Positions 34,119 through 44,469 of a DNA stretch of 64,000 bases are shown here, piece after piece. The notes below the pieces were generated by a model, which saw only the letters and a program-made list of their open reading frames with translations, did not search any database and was not told where the DNA came from. Position numbers and translations under genes: made by a program. Position 1 is the stretch's first letter; every line of letters begins with the position of its first letter. Source of the stretch: Pyrenula massariospora (Eukaryota; Ascomycota; Eurotiomycetes; Pyrenulales; Pyrenulaceae); NCBI GenBank assembly GCA_021030905.1, contig JAGFMI010000023.1:434001-498000 (forward strand), written 5' to 3'.

Positions 34119-35063
34119 TCAAAACTTGACCGGTGTCTGGTCCAAATGAACCCACAGATACTTCTCGTATGTGGTCCCGGCGTTGGGGGCAGGCGTCTTG
34201 CCATAAGATTTGTCCTTCTGGAACCGCCACCCGTCCAGCTCGAATTCTTCCAAAGCCCGCATCTGCGACGAAGTGGCCCAGAACCCTTTTTCATGGCAGA
34301 TAGATATCCTTTCGATGTTTGGCGGTAATCCGCCGACTAGATCTTTGTTCTTCGTCAAGAATTGCCGTTGATGGGTGACTTGCAACCGGGGCCGAGATAT
34401 TGCGCTGAAATATTTCTCATAGTCGTCGATAGGAACAGCTTCACCGGCTAGGATTTTCCGAGCGCGTAGATGGGCTTCTTGGGCATTGTAGGAGGGACGA
34501 ATAGGGTCCATGACCCAAAGCCTAAGCACGAATTCAATCGGTTTTCGCAGCTTAAGCGCATAGAAACGGGTAATCTTCTGGATGACCCAGAAGGCAAGCT
34601 CTCCAGGGGCGTGAGATCTAATAAAGCCAATGTGGAAAAAGCGCAACCTCTGGCAATGATTTGCAGCAATGTCCCAGACCTTTTCAGCTTTCTCCAGCGG
34701 GAAATGAGGCTCACGGCCCTTGTTTCCAAACAGTCGTCGTGTATCGAGGTGACAGATTTTAAGGTCTATGATGTTCGACCACACAATCGGTGAGAGGGTC
34801 ATCGTTGACAACAAATTATACTCGGCGAGGAAGAAAGAGTGGCAAAGGTAGAATCGCGGAAGGGCTTCGAGATAGAGAGACTTCGAAACGTAACAGACAT
34901 CAAGTCGTGGGTGGCAGCAGTGTCGTATCCCCAGATCAAGTCTTTTGTGCAAGCCAAAACGGCAGCCTTCCTTGAATACACTATCGTAGACCATTAGACG
35001 CAACTCAAACGGTAGGTCCATGAATCTGAAAGTCTTTGCGGCTCGAGCTCGCTTTCGCGCCAT
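34119..35063 (-). CDS. Hypothetical protein with F-box/2EXR-like N-terminus
   Basis: A single exon of 314 aa with ATG at 35063. It opens with basic MARKRARAAKTFRF, followed by MDLPFELRLMVYDSVFK. This is the LPxELRxxIY helix found at the start of many fungal F-box-like and 2EXR proteins. CYVSKSLYLEALPRFY gives the second usual block (cysteine/serine, then EALPxFY). The rest is a mixed alpha/beta region with no known fold: LRFFHIGFIR, FYALKLRKPIEFVLRLWV and a Trp-rich C-terminus. The function is not known; such proteins are lineage-expanded in ascomycetes and may be substrate adaptors. The neighbouring minus-strand gene at 35545..36492 has the same type of N-terminus. Confidence 0.75.
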   Translation of the reverse strand: MARKRARAAKTFRFMDLPFELRLMVYDSVFKEGCRFGLHKRLDLGIRHCCHPRLDVCYVSKSLYLEALPRFYLCHSFFLAEYNLLSTMTLSPIVWSNIIDLKICHLDTRRLFGNKGREPHFPLEKAEKVWDIAANHCQRLRFFHIGFIRSHAPGELAFWVIQKITRFYALKLRKPIEFVLRLWVMDPIRPSYNAQEAHLRARKILAGEAVPIDDYEKYFSAISRPRLQVTHQRQFLTKNKDLVGGLPPNIERISICHEKGFWATSSQMRALEEFELDGWRFQKDKSYGKTPAPNAGTTYEKYLWVHLDQTPVKF

Positions 35064-35544
35064 GTTGTGTGCTGACTAGCGTTGCAACTCAGCAAGATTG
35101 CTGCCCGAATAGTATAATTTGAAGGATCAGCAAGTCAGAATAGGCCCAGTGTTCTGCGGTGAGAATAAAGTTTGTAGGGAGAGGGTGATAGCATGTTGTG
35201 GAATATGCACGTTGAGATTTCCAGATCGACTGAAAAAAGGGTGAGCGATCACAGGTAACGTGGAGAATAAGGTCCGAGTGAAGAGGTGAGAGATTGTGAA
35301 ATGCGGGCACTGGCCAGGCAGACGTGTCCAAGTGACAGGAGGAAGGAGGTTGGTGGTGGTCCGGTTTCCAAAGTCTTTGTTCTCCCATGGTTGAACTGCG
35401 GGTAGCCGCGATGCGCTGCAACGGGCCGGCAGTCACCCTGAGAAATCAATCAATTTCCGCGACATTGCATTTACTCGGTATTGCAATAGAGTGCACATTG
35501 GTGCGAGTATCACTGGGCATTCTCTTTACCAGAACACGCATAAT

Positions 35545-36492
35545 TTATTCGACGCATCCAGGATCTCTCAGACCTTTCTCTCTACCGAGATAGTCTCCCG
35601 CCTTATCGCGATCTTTCTCATAACCTGAATGTGCTGCCCACGTGTATTGGACGGACGTGACAGACCCAACAAGATTGTGCCGTACCGTTTTGGTCAACTC
35701 CAAGTTTTCGAATTGCAGATGCTCGATGGCCAAATGCTGTTCGAGCGTCAAGGACCAGCCGCGACGAACGTGCACAGTCTGCAAGTTGAAGGGCAATCCC
35801 ATTACCGCAGTCAGAGCCCCCGACTGTGAGATCTTCCCTGGGCTCGCCGCCTGGCAATTTCTCTCGCTAATTTGGGTGCTCTGAGCATCTTTGCTGCTAG
35901 ACAAGGCACAACAAAGAGAGCTTTGGTTGGTCACATCAATCTCAGCATAGCCCTCAACATGGAAGCTGACCGAGGGAGATCTCGCGCAAGAGTCTACCAA
36001 GGCGTTGCCCGCCTTGATAAGTAGACCGACTTGTATCTGGAAGGCCTCCAGCCAGTGAAAATCTTCAAAATCGAGCCTCTGCAAAGATGAGCACCGTCCC
36101 AATGCAACCCAAAAAGACGTCGCATTCGCTGTCGCCTTGTAAAACTGGATTGCATGAATCCCAGAAATTGATAAGCGACGGAGGCCGTTCGATAGGTAAA
36201 GTAAATTATTGATCACGCATCGCGAGTGCCTCGTACTTCGTAGATCGAGAAAGAATTCCAGAGGCCGAAGAAATAACGTATAACCGTCTTGATAAAAGCT
36301 TCGGCAAACTCTTAAGACTTGCGAGTTCAGACAGTGTTTGATTCCGACCTGATGCGATATACTGCGGAGGTCCACCTTTGAGGATTGATTGTCTGGACTG
36401 AAGACGTATTCAAATATCATGAGTCGTATTTCTCGAGGAAGCTCCAGCAAATAAGGAGCGGGTGTTGGCCCAGGAACATTCTGGGACGACAT
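35545..36492 (-). CDS. Hypothetical protein with F-box/2EXR-like N-terminus (tandem neighbour)
   Basis: A single exon of 315 aa. The first ATG of the frame is at 36492 (MSSQNVPGPTPAPY); the frame is open further up to 36531 without an ATG. YLLELPREIRLMIFEYVFSP is the LPxEIRxxIF signature. QVLRVCRSFYQDGYTLFLRP follows as the typical second block. LYLSNGLRRLSISGI and SSLQRLDFEDFHWL suggest a few leucine-rich strands. No catalytic motif is seen. It lies 480 bp upstream of the similar minus-strand gene at 34119..35063, in the same orientation. Beyond the shared N-terminal motif the two proteins are not obviously alignable, so recent duplication is unlikely. Confidence 0.75.
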   Translation of the reverse strand: MSSQNVPGPTPAPYLLELPREIRLMIFEYVFSPDNQSSKVDLRSISHQVGIKHCLNSQVLRVCRSFYQDGYTLFLRPLEFFLDLRSTRHSRCVINNLLYLSNGLRRLSISGIHAIQFYKATANATSFWVALGRCSSLQRLDFEDFHWLEAFQIQVGLLIKAGNALVDSCARSPSVSFHVEGYAEIDVTNQSSLCCALSSSKDAQSTQISERNCQAASPGKISQSGALTAVMGLPFNLQTVHVRRGWSLTLEQHLAIEHLQFENLELTKTVRHNLVGSVTSVQYTWAAHSGYEKDRDKAGDYLGREKGLRDPGCVE

Positions 36493-37003
36493 GGAGAAGC
36501 ACTCAAAAGAGGCAAAAGACGAAGTATGCAAGAAAAGTCATCAAAGGAAATAGAAGCCGGGGAAAGACGACAGTTCAATGACGACTGCAATTTTTTGTGT
36601 GGATCGTGTTGGAAAATGTAGTCTGAGCGGTGAAAAGACGGCGAGGGAGGGCTTGCAGTTGACATGCATATTTCAAAAATGATAGATCGTGATTTTGCAC
36701 ACAATCTTCAAATCCGGACCAATACTTGGCCGGCAAATTTTGTTGACTAAGTGATGAGTGTGTAGCGGCGCAGCACGCCAATGCGCGTCATTTCTTCTTC
36801 TTCGCTGCAATTGGCCTTTACTATCTAAAGATCTTTGCAGTCAGCAAGATGTTGGAAACGAGATCAGCTGGCGTTGAAGGATTCCGGAATACTGACTTTT
36901 CCCCTGTGCTATAGTAAGCATCGTGTTACCATGGCTGAAATCCAATAGAGCGCGCGGGGGCCGACAGATAGTGGAAAGTCTGAACGGTTCTTGATCCGAG
37001 CTT
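36493..37003. other. Intergenic region
   Basis: About 0.5 kb between the minus-strand isochorismatase 3' end and the F-box-like gene start. Only frames that shadow neighbouring sequence are seen, and there is no RNA gene or repeat. Confidence 0.5.
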
Positions 37004-37552
37004 TCACGTAATTTTACTGATGATTTCTTGAGTCGTAAGCACCTCACCAAACGCATAACCAAAGCCATTCAAACCCCTATCTTGCTGCTTCTTCGTCGCT
37101 GTTCCGCACGCATCGCTGGCGAGCCATGTCTCAAACCCTCGATTGAAAGAGCTCCTTGCTGTCGTGTCACAGCAGCAATCGGTCATCACACCGCAGACAA
37201 TAACACTCTGGATCCTCCCGTCCTTTAGGGTCTGCTCTAACTCTGTACCGATGAAGGCGTCGTAGGTGTTCTTCTGTATTACAGGTGCATCTCCAGTAGA
37301 CCTCTTGATCTCAGGTATGAATTCCCAGTCCGGCGAGAATCTTGCGATTGACCCGGATGACCCCCATCTCTTGACCAGCTGATTGTTCGTGTGCCCCGCA
37401 AGCTCATCCTTTGTATGGCCATGCTGTGTATAGATAATAGGGAGGGATTTTGAACGGAAGTGAGAAATCAAGGACACCACCTTCGGGAGAGAAGTCCCCA
37501 CCATAGATGTAAAGAAGTTCTGCATATCGACGACGAGGAGAGCCGACACCAT
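37004..37552 (-). CDS. Isochorismatase-like cysteine hydrolase
   Basis: A single exon of 182 aa, started at MVSALLVVDMQ (ATG 37552). An in-frame ATG at 37612 would add 20 residues, but that stretch is unlike the family and contains CTACCTAAGGTACC repeats, so it is probably leader. The catalytic triad of the family is visible: Asp9 in VVDMQNFF, Lys94 in IQKNTYDAF and Cys about 127 in GVMTDCCCDTTARSSF. Members cleave isochorismate, nicotinamide or N-carbamoyl substrates; the present sequence does not allow a choice. There is no signal peptide, so it is probably cytosolic. It is divergent from the Fmp46-like gene across a 223-bp shared promoter. Confidence 0.9.
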   Translation of the reverse strand: MVSALLVVDMQNFFTSMVGTSLPKVVSLISHFRSKSLPIIYTQHGHTKDELAGHTNNQLVKRWGSSGSIARFSPDWEFIPEIKRSTGDAPVIQKNTYDAFIGTELEQTLKDGRIQSVIVCGVMTDCCCDTTARSSFNRGFETWLASDACGTATKKQQDRGLNGFGYAFGEVLTTQEIISKIT

Positions 37553-37775
37553 CTTGGCCACGCAGCTACCTAAGGTACCTGGCCTAGATACCTTACCTAC
37601 GTTTTGCAACATAGAAAGGATTCTCAGCTTCGACGTTTAGTCAATTGGCTGCTGTCCCCGCCAAGCTAACGTCATCGGCTTCAGATGCTCTTCCGGTGCG
37701 GAGGAGCTCCCGAAACTCCATCTGAAAAGGTAGAACCTCAGGACGCTCTATACGGCACCTACACCGCAGGTTTTC
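37553..37775. promoter_or_regulatory. Shared divergent promoter with CTACCTAAGGTAC motif
   Basis: 223 bp separates the two start codons (minus-strand isochorismatase, plus-strand Fmp46-like). GCTACCTAAGGTAC at 37565..37578 also occurs at 24861..24874, and a related reversed piece, ATACCTTACCTACG, follows at about 37588. Confidence 0.45.
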
Positions 37776-38428
37776 ATGAAGCCATTCGTTTCCAACATGT
37801 TTCGAGCGGTACTTCCAAAACCTATTGGTTCTTCAGAACGGCAATACTAATCTGAAATCTTAGGCGAAAACGATCGATGTCATAACCCTCTTCCACAAAC
37901 CCTCCGTTCAACCCTCTATGCGGGCGCTGGCCTTATTGAAGCAATGGTCTGCCCAAGCAAGTGAAACAGCTACTGAGGACCAAGCCTCTGATCACAGTCA
38001 CCAAAATCAGACCCAACGATCGGACTTCGAGCTCGATGTGCAGGAGAGTCCACCAACCTCAGACCAGTTTAGGAGCATCTTGGACTACCTAGGAGATGGC
38101 AAGGCGGGACAACTCGTTAAAGGAGCTACAAGCGCTGCAGATGCTATGCAAAAGATTAAACAGAATACCGATGCTTTCCAACGACCAGTGGTATGTGAGC
38201 AGCTTGAGGGACTACTTTCCTCACTTTCCTCACTTTCCATTATTGCCAATCTGGGCATTGACGAGATGAAAGCTGACAAGTACAGATTGTGGACTGGAAT
38301 GCCGGCAAGGCAGGTAAGAGCTCATAATATACATACCTTTGAATTTTGTTAACACTATTGCAGTGGTTGGGGACAACGAATCTGAGATTCTCAAATTGGT
38401 GAATCATTTACCAACAGAGTGGAAATAA
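37776..38428 (+). CDS. Fmp46-like mitochondrial redox protein (DUF1687, thioredoxin fold)
   Basis: Four exons, 37776..37808, 37864..38190, 38286..38313 and 38364..38428, give 150 aa. Introns are 55, 95 and 50 nt and all phases close. The joined protein reads MKPFVSNMFRA, DVITLFHKPSVQPSMRALAL, FELDVQESPPTSDQ, DAFQRPVIVDWNAGKA and VVGDNESEILKLVNHL. This order matches the fungal DUF1687 family, whose yeast member Fmp46 is a putative mitochondrial redox protein. The short basic N-terminus could be a targeting sequence. The usual active-site cysteine of thioredoxins is absent at the start of the fold (FHKPSVQPS instead), which fits this family. The third exon has only 28 nt, so automated gene finders may miss it. 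Confidence 0.9.
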
Positions 38429-39455
38429 AGCGCAGCAAGAGAAAGTTAGCTCATCAATGTCGGCATTATTTCAGAATTATAAGTGATAACGCAAAATCAA
38501 ATGACATCTCTTGGGTTTCCCACCCCCTAGACACGGTAAGAAAATGTCGCCGTATACTTTCTGGACTCTTGAGTTATCATTGCAAGAGGCTATAGGCCAG
38601 GAATTCCATAAGTTGCAGAGAGATAATACGGGGATGCTGTTTAGTTTGTAGAAGGTTGATCTCTTTATATTTCAAGTTCTCCATAACCGCGAAAGATTGG
38701 AATTCCCGTATTCAACAAGTTTAGGACAAGCGAACGCTCGCAAATCTCTATTCTTTCAATACGGCTCCTTTAGTAAGGTATGTATCTAAAATACTACACA
38801 TTCGTATTGTGGAGTTTCACCTTTACAGTCTTAATTACTATTCTTTAATTTTGGAATCAGTTCCTTATTGCTCAACGATTGTCAAGTTTGAAAGGCAAGT
38901 TTGATTAGAAAGGTTATGTTTATTCTTTATGTAATGTCATAGGCCTTGTTGAAAGGTGATATGCAGATTTTTAGTGATGCACTGACAAGCAATTACCATT
39001 CAATGAAGTGTTTTTTTGCGGCTGGTCGCAATGCATTGTTCACCTCTTCATCACTTGAAAGCAAGGTGACTTTGGGCTGACACAAATGCATAACTCTTTA
39101 ATGTTTGATAGTTGCCTAACACATCCGCCGCATCACCCCAAAATATCTCTTTCATCACATAACCTGCAACACAGGCGCGCCTAATTGATCTATCTCTGTG
39201 AACTGTTTTTAGTGCTTTCTCCTCAACTGCACCACGGTCCTTATTCATCAGCTCCCACCCCGACATTTTGTATTTTCAGGTTTAATCTGTCTAGAGAAAC
39301 GAACACCTCCCTTTGAAAAACAAAGCAGCAGTGCTTCTAGCGTCGCTGTTCAGCCCTCACGATCGTTGAATCAAGAGGATCGACCCACTTCAACGCTAGA
39401 TCGGCTCCGGTATCTCTCAGCATAACCAAATTAGAAGCCATCAATCTCTGCAACA
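38429..39455. other. Intergenic, relatively AT-rich region
   Basis: 1.0 kb of AT-rich sequence. The only notable minus-strand frame is 39051..39266 (71 aa), without support. It includes the promoter of the 702-aa protein gene. Confidence 0.5.
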
Positions 39456-41564
39456 ATGATGCGCGGACAAAGCTACCCGCGACCGTCTGGGCTAAACGTG
39501 CTCCAGCAAACCCAAGTCGCTCGATCTCCCTACCCCTCTTATACCCATGCTATGGCTCAGCATCATCAAGGCACGATTCTTCAGCAGCCACCCAGCTTGA
39601 GAGCTGTCACGACACAATCGGTAGCTGCTCCACTAAATTCAACTCCCCAATCTCCACCATCTTCTCACCCCTCGATTCCTGGAACACCCGCTCCCAACAC
39701 TCCGAGAACAATGTTCTCATCACCTTTCACTCCGAACGTCCCCATGTACTATCAGCAGGACAGGGATGACAGCTACGTTGATGGCTATGTCAACTACCTC
39801 CGTGTCAACCGGCCTCTGATGTGCCAAGAAATGAGACCAGGAGCCAATGTAGATCGTTTCTTCACTGTCGACATGCAACGGAATCAAGGAAGACAATATC
39901 TAAGACATGTTATGGCCGTGATCAGCGCACAGAATTTGGAGATGGAACTGCATATGGCCCGGGTCGACCTTGCAAGAGAAAGACAGATAAAGGCGGATCT
40001 TCAACACAGATTCATCCAAACTGAACAAGAATTGTCGGCCTTCAAAAAAGCTGCCGGCGAGCGAGAGCAGCGTGCACCATTGGCAGGCGCGACGAACGAG
40101 TCCAACCTCCATGCTTCCAAGCCGCCCGAAACTACCGCATCTGTCGATGAAAAGTATCATCAAACTTCTAATTGTCGAGATTCCGCGATTATGCATCTAG
40201 CAAAAGAATTCCCTAGTAGTATTGCATCATCTGGTATCCCTATCAATTCCTTAACTCCGCATACCGCCAAGTCTTCTCACAGCGCTCCGATTTTTCCCAT
40301 CCCATCAACCGATGGCGCAGAAGACAACGTTCACCTCTTTCATGAGCACCTCGGATATGGACACGCTGAAACTCAGGGTCCTTCTTTCGAGTATGACAGA
40401 CCGATCAGGAGATATCCAAGTTTCGGGGCGCACCATCACAGACGTTCGCTCTCTACATCACCAATCAGGAAAGAAATTCCACCCATGCCGGAAATCGTCG
40501 ACCGCACAATAGTTCAAGAGATGAGGCCAAGGGCAAGAACTATAGAGCGATACAGCGGCAGTGAGGGCAGCGATGAGTCAGATGAGAAGACAGTGAGACT
40601 AAACATCCCAGTGTTGGACTTACGCGGTAAAGAAGTGAAGATACCCAAGCGAGCCGCATATAATAACAAAGACCACTTGACTGAAGGAATGTCTGGAGAG
40701 CTAAGGGAGGCGACCGCACTTGGAGCCTCGAAGAGCAAGCCTAAGGGAGAGATGGCGACACCTGCGCCATCATCAGAAACTTGTCCTCCTGATCCTTCCA
40801 TGACGAGAGTGCATATCGACACCAACACAACAAGCACGAACAGCCCTTCGAATCAGAATGCTGTAAAAAATGTTGACCCTGCTCCAAAGGGCAGCACGAC
40901 CACGATCTTATCAGAGAAGCGAGACACATCCAAGGATGTAAATCCGACAGCTACCGCCACAGCAAAGCCATCATCAACATCCTTAATAGTCTCTCCAGCC
41001 TTGCCTCGATTGACATTCGCAGCTGCTGTCGCAGCTGAAATGTCTAGTGAGAACTCGGCGCCAAACAGTCGAGACAAACCTGGTCCTCCACCCAATACCC
41101 CGGCGAAGGTTTCTCTGTCCCCTGCCGGCTGCTCAACCGGGTCACCCTCTGCCAAAAAGACTACGACCCCTACGACATTCGAATCTAGGCCACGGTCAAC
41201 CGAGCTGTGCTGCTCGTGCAACGAAGGTTCTTCCGCGCCCTACAAAACCACGGCTCCGCAGTCCACCCGGCATCCAGATACTTTACTCCCTACAACCTCT
41301 CCATCTTCTAGCAGTCACCCCGAACCACAGAACAGCTACAGAAATAACCCAAGATCGCGAGGAATTTACACTTCAAGAGGACGAGGGAGCTACAGAGGGC
41401 GTGGCAATAATGGTGGTAGCTGGAGGGGAAGTGGCTTAGAAAGATCTCCTATTGAAGAGCAGGAGAGAAAGGACTGGCTTGAGTGGAAACATCAGTTGAT
41501 CTCAAGGGGAAAGTGGAAAGACAGAGGCCCATGGTTGGGAGCTGAGGCTTGGAGAAATGATTGA
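39456..41564 (+). CDS. Large disordered protein with central coiled coil and RG-rich C-terminus
   Basis: A single exon of 702 aa with tandem ATGs at 39456 and 39459. Residues 1-100 are Pro/Ser/Gln-rich. A conserved-looking block follows: MYYQQDRDDSYVDGYVNYLR. Residues about 152-205 form a probable coiled coil (SAQNLEMELHMARVDLARER, then IKADLQHRFIQTEQEL). The middle is Ser/Thr/Pro-rich with acidic patches. The C-terminus has SRGIYTSRGRGSYRGRGN (RG/RGG-like) and ends in a Trp-rich block, DWLEWKHQLISRGKWKDRGP. The RG box suggests RNA binding or arginine methylation, and the coiled coil suggests oligomerisation. I do not recognise a named family; it looks like a taxon-restricted regulator or RNP component. 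Confidence 0.78.
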   Translation: MMRGQSYPRPSGLNVLQQTQVARSPYPSYTHAMAQHHQGTILQQPPSLRAVTTQSVAAPLNSTPQSPPSSHPSIPGTPAPNTPRTMFSSPFTPNVPMYYQQDRDDSYVDGYVNYLRVNRPLMCQEMRPGANVDRFFTVDMQRNQGRQYLRHVMAVISAQNLEMELHMARVDLARERQIKADLQHRFIQTEQELSAFKKAAGEREQRAPLAGATNESNLHASKPPETTASVDEKYHQTSNCRDSAIMHLAKEFPSSIASSGIPINSLTPHTAKSSHSAPIFPIPSTDGAEDNVHLFHEHLGYGHAETQGPSFEYDRPIRRYPSFGAHHHRRSLSTSPIRKEIPPMPEIVDRTIVQEMRPRARTIERYSGSEGSDESDEKTVRLNIPVLDLRGKEVKIPKRAAYNNKDHLTEGMSGELREATALGASKSKPKGEMATPAPSSETCPPDPSMTRVHIDTNTTSTNSPSNQNAVKNVDPAPKGSTTTILSEKRDTSKDVNPTATATAKPSSTSLIVSPALPRLTFAAAVAAEMSSENSAPNSRDKPGPPPNTPAKVSLSPAGCSTGSPSAKKTTTPTTFESRPRSTELCCSCNEGSSAPYKTTAPQSTRHPDTLLPTTSPSSSSHPEPQNSYRNNPRSRGIYTSRGRGSYRGRGNNGGSWRGSGLERSPIEEQERKDWLEWKHQLISRGKWKDRGPWLGAEAWRND

Positions 41565-42818
41565 ATGAAGATGTACATGGCGTGCCGGGCCGGAAAGAGA
41601 AGGGGAGCTCAGAGGGGGATGCAGGTCCGGGGGAATGGTTGTTGGCCGTGAACAGCTGGAGAGGAGGCACAGCGCGTCCCAGCGAAGGCGCAAACGCGGT
41701 TCGTACGACTTGACGACGGATTATGGTTCTGGTTTGACATGGCTCACGGACTTGGATCGGGTCTTTTGGCAACAAATGGTTTGCGTAGGTTGCATTGGCG
41801 TAATAAAAGCATAGCACGGCAAAGCGCTCAGAAATGAATAGAATAGATAGAGTATAGAATAGTGGTCCAGCGGTTCCTCGTATTGAGTACTGCTAACATC
41901 TTCAGCTTTTGAATTACGAACCCGACCTTGTAGGCCACCCTCAAAGCATCTTAGGTGGCCCCTACTCCTTGCGCACAGAAACCTCTGCTGCAAACCCAAG
42001 CTGGACACCAAGAGCCACCTCCGAGTCTTCACCATGGTCGCAAAGTCCCTAGACACAAACCCCTTGTTCATATCCTGATCTCGCCAAGCATCAACCAGAG
42101 TCGCGTGCCTCGACTCCGTAAAGATACAAGCGCCACCTCCTCCTATCAGAACGCAGTATACTCCCACGCTTCTCTTCCTTGCCTATTTGCCATGCGGCTC
42201 TCGTGCGCACTCCCTACTCCCTTTCGACTAAGCCTCGACTGTACCAAGGTATTCTACTCCCCTCCCCCATCACACGAACCTCCGTCCGCTTCGCTCGTTG
42301 AACGGTCCACAGCCAGGTTCGGACGTTATGGAGTCCATCATGGGCTGAACCATGTTCATACCCTCTCGCCCCTCCTCCGTTTCCTGCGAAAGGGTAAAGT
42401 CGCGTGTACAGTCCTCAATTGAAGTCCTTCACCTGGGCGAAAAATGATGCTTGTAGTAGACGTATAAAAAGTCAGCCTCCATGTGCTCTTGTTCTGTGTG
42501 TTCCTCTTCTATCTTAATTTTGAGCATTCTCATATGGTCTCATCTTTGATGCTTCATCTTCCAGTTAGCTAGTCAGCTTTAAGGTCTAAAATTGTTGAGA
42601 GACTAGAGTATTCTGAAAGAAGTTGGATGGCTCTTACGAAGCGACAATGGCAGTATTAATCACCCACTCATCCATTTTCTCTATGTTCACCATTTCCCCT
42701 TTTCCCCTTCTGATCTCGACTCCGTCTGCCATTTTCCTTACTTACCTCGACTAGGCAGACAACGGGGCGGAATGCCACGACCTCTCCACTTCTTCTCCTG
42801 CCCCTGGAGATACAGTTG
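41565..42818. other. Intergenic region
   Basis: 1.25 kb with short frames on both strands but no domain. CT-rich tracts at about 42660..42740 suggest a promoter for the gene starting near 42819. Confidence 0.5.
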
Positions 42819-44186
42819 ATGATATTCGGTCACACTCTCGGCTCCAACCGGCTCCTTCACGTCCGTCGCATGCGCTGTCCTCGACACGGCCCAATATTTG
42901 ACGAACGAGACCAGCCGCTCTGGGCGCGCCACTTTTGCTTGAGGAGACCGGGAGGAGAGTGCCCACTTCATGAGCTCTGCGACGACGAATGCTGTGAGGT
43001 GCTGCTCAAGGTGGACGAAGAGGGAAAGTGTCGAACATGTCTCCCAGTAACTAGAATGGCCGAGTTTGGAGGACTAGAAGATTATTCTGCGGTAGATGTT
43101 GTTGAAACCTCTCGATTGTCCGGTCCAGCTAGCACCTTCTCCATACCCAACCAAACGTCTCGTTCCGGATTTCTTACCTCAGATGGAGAGCCCTATTTCG
43201 ACCTCACCCAGGCCAGGAAATTCGAGAAAGATGCCCGACTCCGGTTCGGTTACTCGCCGTGGAAACCAACAAACCGACCTTTCTTCCCGCTCCTGCGCGT
43301 CTGCCGCCAAATCCTCGATTTATGCATCCAGCCAAACTTCAACCTTCTCCCAAGCCTCGCCATCTCAGACGCCGACCCCCTCACCTTTACCAGCCTCCTT
43401 CCTAACGGCGAAACTATTCCCCGCCACCTCCCCCTCCATCTCAAACACCTTCACACCCTCCACCTCACGCTCTCCTCCTCCTCCCTCTCCGCTTACGGCC
43501 CCGCCCTTACACTCCCCCGCGCCTTCTCCCTCCCATCTCTCCACACCATCTACCTCTCCCTGATCCTCCTCGACGTGGATCCGCTTTCCATTCCCACCAT
43601 CGACGCCCTGCTTAAACCCATCCGCCGCCTCCGCGCCGCCCCTGGCCTCCGAAAGATGGAGCTCATCCTCCACACTGCCGGCGAGTCTGTCGTACCCCAC
43701 GTCTTCTCCCGCCTCGACAACCCCAAGGCGTGGCGCAACGAGCTCGCCCCGTCCTCCCCCGTCTTCCCCTCAGACGAGCCGGACGATCTGGTGGGCCGGT
43801 TCTGGGAGGGGCTCGACATGGAGCGGAAGCTGACGACCGACGTCGTCTGCGAGGCGGCGGATGCGAGGGCGTGCTGGGGGAAGAGGGTGGATGTGCTCCG
43901 GGATGTGTATGCGGCGATGTGTCCGCTGCGGCACAAGTGCTGTGGGGGGAGGGGGTGTCATGGGTGGTGTTATGGGTGTCGTGGGGGTGACGAGGAGAGT
44001 GGAAGGGAGGACGGTAGGGTGGGTGGCGGGCAGGTTATGGTTCATGCGAATGATGGGAAGGAGTGGGTGATGAAAGGGGGCTTGAAAGATGTGCCGGGGA
44101 CTTTGTCGTGGGAGAAGGTTCGACCGGAGCCGTTTTTGAGGGGGAAGGTCTGGGATGCGCTTAGGCGGGTGTGGCGGGAGGTGTAG
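42819..44186 (+). CDS. Hypothetical protein with Cys-rich N-terminus
   Basis: An open frame of 455 aa if the ATG at 42819 is used. MRCPRHGPIFDERDQPLW at 42870 is an alternative start, and an upstream exon cannot be excluded. The N-terminus is Cys/His-rich (CPRHG, HFCLRRPGGECPLHELCDDE, CCEV, GKCRTC) and could bind zinc. The centre resembles fungal proteins that follow an F-box-like domain: FFPLLRVCRQILDLCIQPNF, then Leu-rich repeats such as LHLKHLHTLHLTLSSSSLSA. A second Cys-rich knot occurs near the end (CPLRHKCCGGRGCHGWCYG). GC at third positions is high. No function can be given. Confidence 0.7.
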   Translation: MIFGHTLGSNRLLHVRRMRCPRHGPIFDERDQPLWARHFCLRRPGGECPLHELCDDECCEVLLKVDEEGKCRTCLPVTRMAEFGGLEDYSAVDVVETSRLSGPASTFSIPNQTSRSGFLTSDGEPYFDLTQARKFEKDARLRFGYSPWKPTNRPFFPLLRVCRQILDLCIQPNFNLLPSLAISDADPLTFTSLLPNGETIPRHLPLHLKHLHTLHLTLSSSSLSAYGPALTLPRAFSLPSLHTIYLSLILLDVDPLSIPTIDALLKPIRRLRAAPGLRKMELILHTAGESVVPHVFSRLDNPKAWRNELAPSSPVFPSDEPDDLVGRFWEGLDMERKLTTDVVCEAADARACWGKRVDVLRDVYAAMCPLRHKCCGGRGCHGWCYGCRGGDEESGREDGRVGGGQVMVHANDGKEWVMKGGLKDVPGTLSWEKVRPEPFLRGKVWDALRRVWREV

Positions 44187-44460
44187 GAATTGTTTCCTTT
44201 AAGAAAGGAGGGTTGGCAGAATGCAGGTGATAGCTGGACAAAGTATGATCTTTAACGAGGCGCTGATCTTGAAGATCTCCCGATCAAGATGAAAAACATA
44301 TATTATTAATGAAATAAAAACCTACGTAACGATGAAGAACAACAATGTTTATCAAACCACATAACAAGCAATGCAATGGTCGCGCAACGGACGTCACCGT
44401 AGCTTCACCCTCGGCTTTCACGATGTCGCCGTACGGCCGATGCCGCGCACGGTCGAAGAG
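44187..44460. other. Short gap before the decayed HET fragment
   Basis: Sequence without coding signal; an AT-rich patch lies at about 44300..44320. It marks the left border of the accessory island. Confidence 0.4.
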
Positions 44461-44469
44461 TCGTGGTCA

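Noticed and set aside
37553-37612. Upstream ATG extending the isochorismatase by 20 residues
   Set aside because: The added residues are unlike the family, which starts at the first beta strand, and coincide with a repeated promoter motif.
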